Part shown: piece by piece, positions 59,319 to 64,000 of the stretch | How positions within the stretch are numbered: the stretch's first letter is position 1 | Layout of the letters: each line of letters opens with the position of its first letter | NCBI RefSeq assembly: GCF_000349945.1 | Contig: NC_020516.1 | Span: 3,844,001 to 3,908,000 of the forward strand | Direction: 5' to 3' | From: Azoarcus sp. KH32C | Lineage (GTDB): Bacteria; Pseudomonadota; Gammaproteobacteria; Burkholderiales; Rhodocyclaceae | DNA length: 64,000 nt | Notes under the pieces: model-generated | What the model was told of the DNA's origin: nothing | The model's input: only the letters and a program-made list of their open reading frames with translations | Database searches by the model: none | Translations under genes and position numbers: made by a program

Positions 59319-60464
59319 TCAGCGCAACTGCTGCTGCAACAGTCCGAGGATCTTGCGCGCGGTATCCGAGCTGTCTTCCCCACCCTCGCGGGTCAACACG
59401 CTGACAACCGAGTTGTTGCCATCGCCCTTAACGCTCAGGCGATACTCGCTGCCGGTACCGAGCTTCTTCTCGTCGCTGCGCCAGAACGCCAGCTTCGACA
59501 GGATGCTTTCCGACTTCTTCGACAGCACATCGGCCTCCGGATCGACATAACGCACGAAGTACAGGCCCTTCGAGCGATCCCGGTCCTCGACCGTGAACCC
59601 GACGCGGTCGAGCGCGAGGCCGACGCGCCGCCAAGCGCGGTCGAAAGTCTCGTCGATCGTCAGCGACACCTTGCCACCCTGCGTCGTCAGCGCCGCCCGC
59701 TCGGCCGCCGGCGCGGCCGCGACGATCGCCGCAGCACGCTCTTCGGTTGCGCCCAGCCGCACCATCAGGCGACGGAGCATCTCGGCTTCGAGTTCGGGAT
59801 CGGCAGGGCGCGGCTGCCACACGGTCGAATCCTTCGCCTCGTTCGGGTAGATCTCCATCATGCCACGGTGGCTGATGTAGATCTCGACCGTGTTCGCATC
59901 CTTGCCCTGCTCGAGACGGGTCCGGAACTTGTCGCGCTCGGGCGTCGAGAACAGGCCGTCGAGCACCTTGCCGATCGTCGAACGGACAAAGTCCTGCGGA
60001 ATCTTGGCGCGATCTTCGGCCCAGTCCGTCTCCATCACGCCGATTTCCGGGCGCTCGACATTCAGGACGAAGCCCAGCTCGAGCCAGAAATCCTTGACCT
60101 GCGGCCACAACGCGTCGGCCGAGCCCGGCACGACCAACCAACGCTGCGAGCCGGCACGCTCGATGCGCATGCGCTCGACTGCCGGCAACACCTGGGCGGA
60201 CGTCGATGTCGTCGTCTGCGGCTTGCCTGCACGGTCGTTCATGTAGGCCGAATAGGTGGCGGTGCCTTGCGGCGACACGTCCGGCACAGCATACCGGTCA
60301 TCGCGCGTCGGCGCGGTCAGATCGGGCGGGATCTCGAGTTGCGGCACCTGACGAGCGCCGCTCTTGTAATCGATCTTCTTCGACTCCAGCAGGGAACCGG
60401 AACATCCGGTCAACGCAACGGCCAATGCAAGCAAAGAAGCAGAAGTACGCACGCTACGATTCAT
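59319..60464 (-). CDS. bamC: Outer membrane assembly factor BamC
   Basis: 381 residues. Lipobox ALTGCSG with the lipidated Cys at residue 21. An unstructured N-terminal region (KIDYKSGARQVPQLEIPPDLT) typical of BamC precedes two helix-grip-like domains (about 85-225 and 260-380; SLTIDETFDRAWRRVGLALDRVGF). It is a periplasmic partner of the BamABCDE complex. It lies 23 bp downstream of dapA, the order found in many beta- and gammaproteobacteria. Confidence 0.93.
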   Translation of the reverse strand: MNRSVRTSASLLALAVALTGCSGSLLESKKIDYKSGARQVPQLEIPPDLTAPTRDDRYAVPDVSPQGTATYSAYMNDRAGKPQTTTSTSAQVLPAVERMRIERAGSQRWLVVPGSADALWPQVKDFWLELGFVLNVERPEIGVMETDWAEDRAKIPQDFVRSTIGKVLDGLFSTPERDKFRTRLEQGKDANTVEIYISHRGMMEIYPNEAKDSTVWQPRPADPELEAEMLRRLMVRLGATEERAAAIVAAAPAAERAALTTQGGKVSLTIDETFDRAWRRVGLALDRVGFTVEDRDRSKGLYFVRYVDPEADVLSKKSESILSKLAFWRSDEKKLGTGSEYRLSVKGDGNNSVVSVLTREGGEDSSDTARKILGLLQQQLR

Positions 60465-60487
60465 GAGATTCAGAAAATCCTTGGTAA

Positions 60488-61366
60488 TCAGAAATTCACG
60501 CCTGCCTGACGCATCGCATTGCGCACGCGTTCACGCATGCCGTCGGACAGAGGCGTGAGCGGCAGACGAATACCGCCCTTGATCTTGCCCATCTGCTGCA
60601 CGGCCCACTTGACGGGAATCGGGTTGGCTTCGCAGAACAGCTCGCGATGCAGGCCGACCAGGCGTGCATTGATCTCGCGCGCCTTGATCGCATCGCCGGC
60701 CAGTGCGGCAGCGCACATTTCGTGCATCGCCCGCGGGGCGACGTTCGCGGTGACCGAGATCGTACCGTGTCCGCCCAACAGGATGAACGCGGCGGCGGTC
60801 ATGTCGTCGCCGGTGTAGAGCGCGAAGTCCTTCGGTGCGCGCGCGAACAGGTCGCAGGCGCGGTCGATGCTGCCGGTCGCGTCCTTGATGCCGATGATGT
60901 TGGGCACCTGCGCGAGGCGCAGCGCCGTGTCGTTCGACATGTCTGCGACGGTGCGGCCGGGCACGTTGTAGAGGATCACCGGAAGTTCGACCGCTTCCGC
61001 AATCGTGCGAAAATGGCGATACAGCCCTTCCTGCGTCGGCTTGTTGTAGTACGGGACCACCGACAATTGCGCCACCGCGCCCGCTTCCTGCGCGAATTTT
61101 GCGAGTTCGATCGCCTCGTTGGTCGAATTCGCACCCGCACCCGCGATCACCGGGATGCGCCCGGCCGCGTGCTCGACCGAGACGCGGATCAGCTCGCAAT
61201 GCTCTTCGACGTTGACCGTGGGCGACTCACCGGTGGTGCCGACGATGACGATAGCGTCGGTGCCCTCGGCCACGTGGAAGTCGATCAGTGAACGAAGGCT
61301 TTGAAAATCCAGGCTGCCATCCTCGTTCATCGGGGTGACGATGGCGACAATCGAACCGGTAATCAT
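60488..61366 (-). CDS. dapA: 4-hydroxy-tetrahydrodipicolinate synthase
   Basis: 292 residues. Condenses pyruvate with aspartate semialdehyde on the lysine/diaminopimelate path. The Schiff-base Lys is K161 (IIGIKDATG), with Tyr133 (LYNVPGRT) and the GTTGESPTV loop near residue 43. It follows lysC in the pathway, which lies elsewhere in this window. It is co-oriented with bamC downstream. The gap above it to the HDAC-like gene is 89 bp. Confidence 0.97.
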   Translation of the reverse strand: MITGSIVAIVTPMNEDGSLDFQSLRSLIDFHVAEGTDAIVIVGTTGESPTVNVEEHCELIRVSVEHAAGRIPVIAGAGANSTNEAIELAKFAQEAGAVAQLSVVPYYNKPTQEGLYRHFRTIAEAVELPVILYNVPGRTVADMSNDTALRLAQVPNIIGIKDATGSIDRACDLFARAPKDFALYTGDDMTAAAFILLGGHGTISVTANVAPRAMHEMCAAALAGDAIKAREINARLVGLHRELFCEANPIPVKWAVQQMGKIKGGIRLPLTPLSDGMRERVRNAMRQAGVNF

Positions 61367-61455
61367 GGGAGGGGGCCGAAAGATAAAAGATTCATTCTAC
61401 CTGATCGCCGCCGTACGACCAGTGGAGTACGTTACTCCGCCCCCGCATCCCCCGG

Positions 61456-62382
61456 TCAAAGATCGGCAAGGGCCTTGATATGGGCCACGACCGAACGCGC
61501 CAGCGACGACAGCGCGTAGCCGCCTTCGAGGATCGACACGATATTGCGATGCCCGCATTCCTCGGCGAGCGCCTTGATCTGCTGCGTGACCCACACGTAG
61601 TCCGACTCGACGAGACCGACGGAACCCATGTCGTCCTCGTAGTGCGCATCGAAGCCCGCCGAAATGAAGATCATCTGCGGCTTATGCTCGCGCAAGGCCG
61701 GCAGCCAGCGGTCACTGACGATCTGGCGGAAGGCGTCGCCGCGCGTACCCGCCGGCACAGGCACGTTAACCATGTTGGGCGCCGTGCAATCGGCACCGCT
61801 ATACGGGTAGAAGGGATGCTGGAAGATGCTCGCCATCATCACGCGCGGATCGTCGCGGAACACATCCTCGGTCCCGTTGCCGTGATGCACGTCGAAATCG
61901 ACGATCGCGACCCGTTCGAGCCCGTGCGCTTCCAGCGCATGCCGCGCCGCAATCGCAACGTTGTTGAGAAAGCAAAAGCCCATCGCCTTGGCGCGTTCGG
62001 CATGATGGCCGGGCGGGCGGACGGCACAGAACGCATTCTCGATCTCGCGCTTGAGCACGAGATCGGTCGCCAGCACGCCCGCACCCGCCGAGCGCAGCGC
62101 CGCCTTCATCGTCCCGGGGCACATTGCCGTGTCCGGGTCGAGGTGGCGGATGCCATGCTCCGGCACGCTGGCATGGAGTTCGTCGACGTAGCTCGCCGGA
62201 TGAACGCGCTGGATCTGCTCGGCGGTCGCGAGCGGCGCGTCGTAGAACGATAGGTAAAGGTCCAGCCCGGCCGCAATCAGCCGGTCGTTGATCGCAGCCA
62301 GCCGATCGGCACATTCCGGGTGGAACGAGCCCATGTCGTGCAACCAGCAATCGCGATGCGTAATGAACGCCGTCGTCGTCAT
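61456..62382 (-). CDS. Histone deacetylase-family (acetylpolyamine/acetoin-utilisation-like) amidohydrolase
   Basis: 308 residues. HDAC-fold signatures: RPPGHHAERAKAMGFCFLNNVAIAAR with the catalytic His pair, IVDFDVHHGNGTEDVF with zinc-binding Asp-His, and FISAGFDAHYEDDMG with the second Asp. Bacterial members act as acetylpolyamine or other amide hydrolases; the substrate is not evident. It diverges from the MoxR-like gene over a 143-bp gap. Confidence 0.92.
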   Translation of the reverse strand: MTTTAFITHRDCWLHDMGSFHPECADRLAAINDRLIAAGLDLYLSFYDAPLATAEQIQRVHPASYVDELHASVPEHGIRHLDPDTAMCPGTMKAALRSAGAGVLATDLVLKREIENAFCAVRPPGHHAERAKAMGFCFLNNVAIAARHALEAHGLERVAIVDFDVHHGNGTEDVFRDDPRVMMASIFQHPFYPYSGADCTAPNMVNVPVPAGTRGDAFRQIVSDRWLPALREHKPQMIFISAGFDAHYEDDMGSVGLVESDYVWVTQQIKALAEECGHRNIVSILEGGYALSSLARSVVAHIKALADL

Positions 62383-62525
62383 ATCCCCTCACACTCCCCC
62401 GCGGCCGAACTTCTTCGCGCCACTGACATTCGAAGCGGCTTGCCGTCGGCATTCCGGGCATAGCCTGTTGATCTTTGTCGACTATTATCACCGCTTCCCG
62501 GCCAATTTCACAGTACGCCTCCGCC

Positions 62526-63442
<917 letters not shown>

Positions 63443-63443
<1 letters not shown>

Positions 63444-64000
63444 TGCGCGCATTGCGCAATCGACTACGCCCCCTCATCGATCGCTGGCTCTTTCGCATCG
63501 GCCCGCCCGAGCACGCGCCGATCGTGCTGCGCCAACGGCGGATCTTCGTCCTGCCGACGCGGAGCGGGATCGTGTTCGCCCTCGCGCTCGCCGTCATGCT
63601 GCTCGCGTCGATCAACTACAACCTCAGCCTCGGATTCGGCCTCGTCTTCCTCATTGCCGGCGTCGCGGTGGCGAGCATCGTGCATGCCTTTCGCAACCTC
63701 TTGCACCTGTCGCTGAGCCCGGGCCGCGCCGACCCCGTCTTCGCGGGCGACACGGCACACTTTACGCTGCTCCTCGCGAACACGCGTGCGGCCACCCGCC
63801 CGGGCCTGCGATGCAGCACCCGAACGGGCGCAACCGCGCTCGATCTCGGCCCCTCGCAAACCGCGGAAGTCACGCTCGCGCTGGCAGTGCCGACCCGTGG
63901 CTGGCACCGTCCCGGCCGCGTGGTCATCGAAACGACCTACCCCTTGGGCCTGATCCGCGCATGGAGCATCGTCACGCCGGAGATCCGCTGCCTCGCCTAT
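63443..64000 (+). CDS. DUF58 domain protein, N-terminal part (cut by window end)
   Basis: The frame is open from ATG 63443 to the window end (186 codons), with no stop. The N-terminus is basic (MRALRNRLRPLIDRWLFRI); two adjoining hydrophobic segments lie at about residues 44-60 and 64-82 (SGIVFALALAVMLLASINYN, then LGFGLVFLIAGVAVASIVHAF); residues 90-186 form the start of a soluble region with TTYPLGLIRAWS, characteristic of the YPLGLxRAW stretch in DUF58 proteins. It is the partner of the MoxR ATPase. Confidence 0.85.

Overview
The window is a GC-rich, densely packed piece of bacterial chromosome. It most resembles the Azoarcus/Aromatoleum/Thauera group (Rhodocyclales, Betaproteobacteria). 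The grounds are the ilvB-ilvH-ilvC-psd-pssA-leuA order, the sigma factor/DUF3619/DUF3106/RDD cluster, the MotC/MotD motor pair beside fliA-flhG-flhF-flhA-flhB, and the general protein style. This placement is by recognition, not by database search. No phage, transposase, integrase, CRISPR array or rRNA gene was seen. Nearly everything is vertically inherited core genome, with two tRNA-Ser genes.

Layout. 1-2.6 kb: end of a deoxynucleoside kinase gene, panB, panC and a CBS-domain protein. 2.6-7.2 kb (minus): a non-canonically started sigma factor, DUF3619, DUF3106 and RDD genes joined by ATGA overlaps, then pepN. 7.3-18.4 kb (plus): branched-chain amino acid genes ilvB, ilvH, ilvC and leuA, interrupted by psd-pssA and by a haem protein locus. 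That locus has a QseBC-like two-component pair and a PepSY protein on the minus strand, divergent from SHP cytochrome, dihaem cytochrome c and cytochrome b. leuA is preceded by a 30-codon leucine-rich leader peptide. 18.4-28.2 kb: DUF2069, wrbA, yihY, a PilZ-like protein, the ribosomal operon rpsP-rimM-trmD-rplS, a lipoprotein, tRNA-Ser(GCT), lysC, an HTH regulator with a palindromic operator, a radical SAM protein and queD.

28.2-38.3 kb: a minus-strand chain purN, DUF3108, rsmB-like, PLD nuclease and MscS channel, then divergent mutL, parE and a HAD phosphatase. 38.3-44.2 kb (minus): LysR regulator, D-glutamate cyclase-like protein, MFS transporter and 5-oxoprolinase subunits PxpB, PxpC, PxpA, which reads as a pyroglutamate/D-glutamate salvage unit. 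44.5-46.9 kb: parC. 46.9-55.3 kb (minus): flagellar block flhB, flhA, flhF, flhG, fliA, motC, motD, in which FlhG lacks a recognisable Walker A motif. 55.4-64 kb: DUF192, rluE, tRNA-Ser(TGA), rlmD, two small uncharacterised proteins, bamC, dapA, a histone-deacetylase-like enzyme, and the start of a MoxR/DUF58 pair cut by the window end.

No wholly new defence or mobile system is evident. The most interesting signals are regulatory or small: the leucine leader upstream of leuA, the sigma factor with no ordinary start codon, the long perfect palindromes at the SHP locus and HTH gene, the degenerate FlhG, and the D-glutamate cyclase/5-oxoprolinase pairing.
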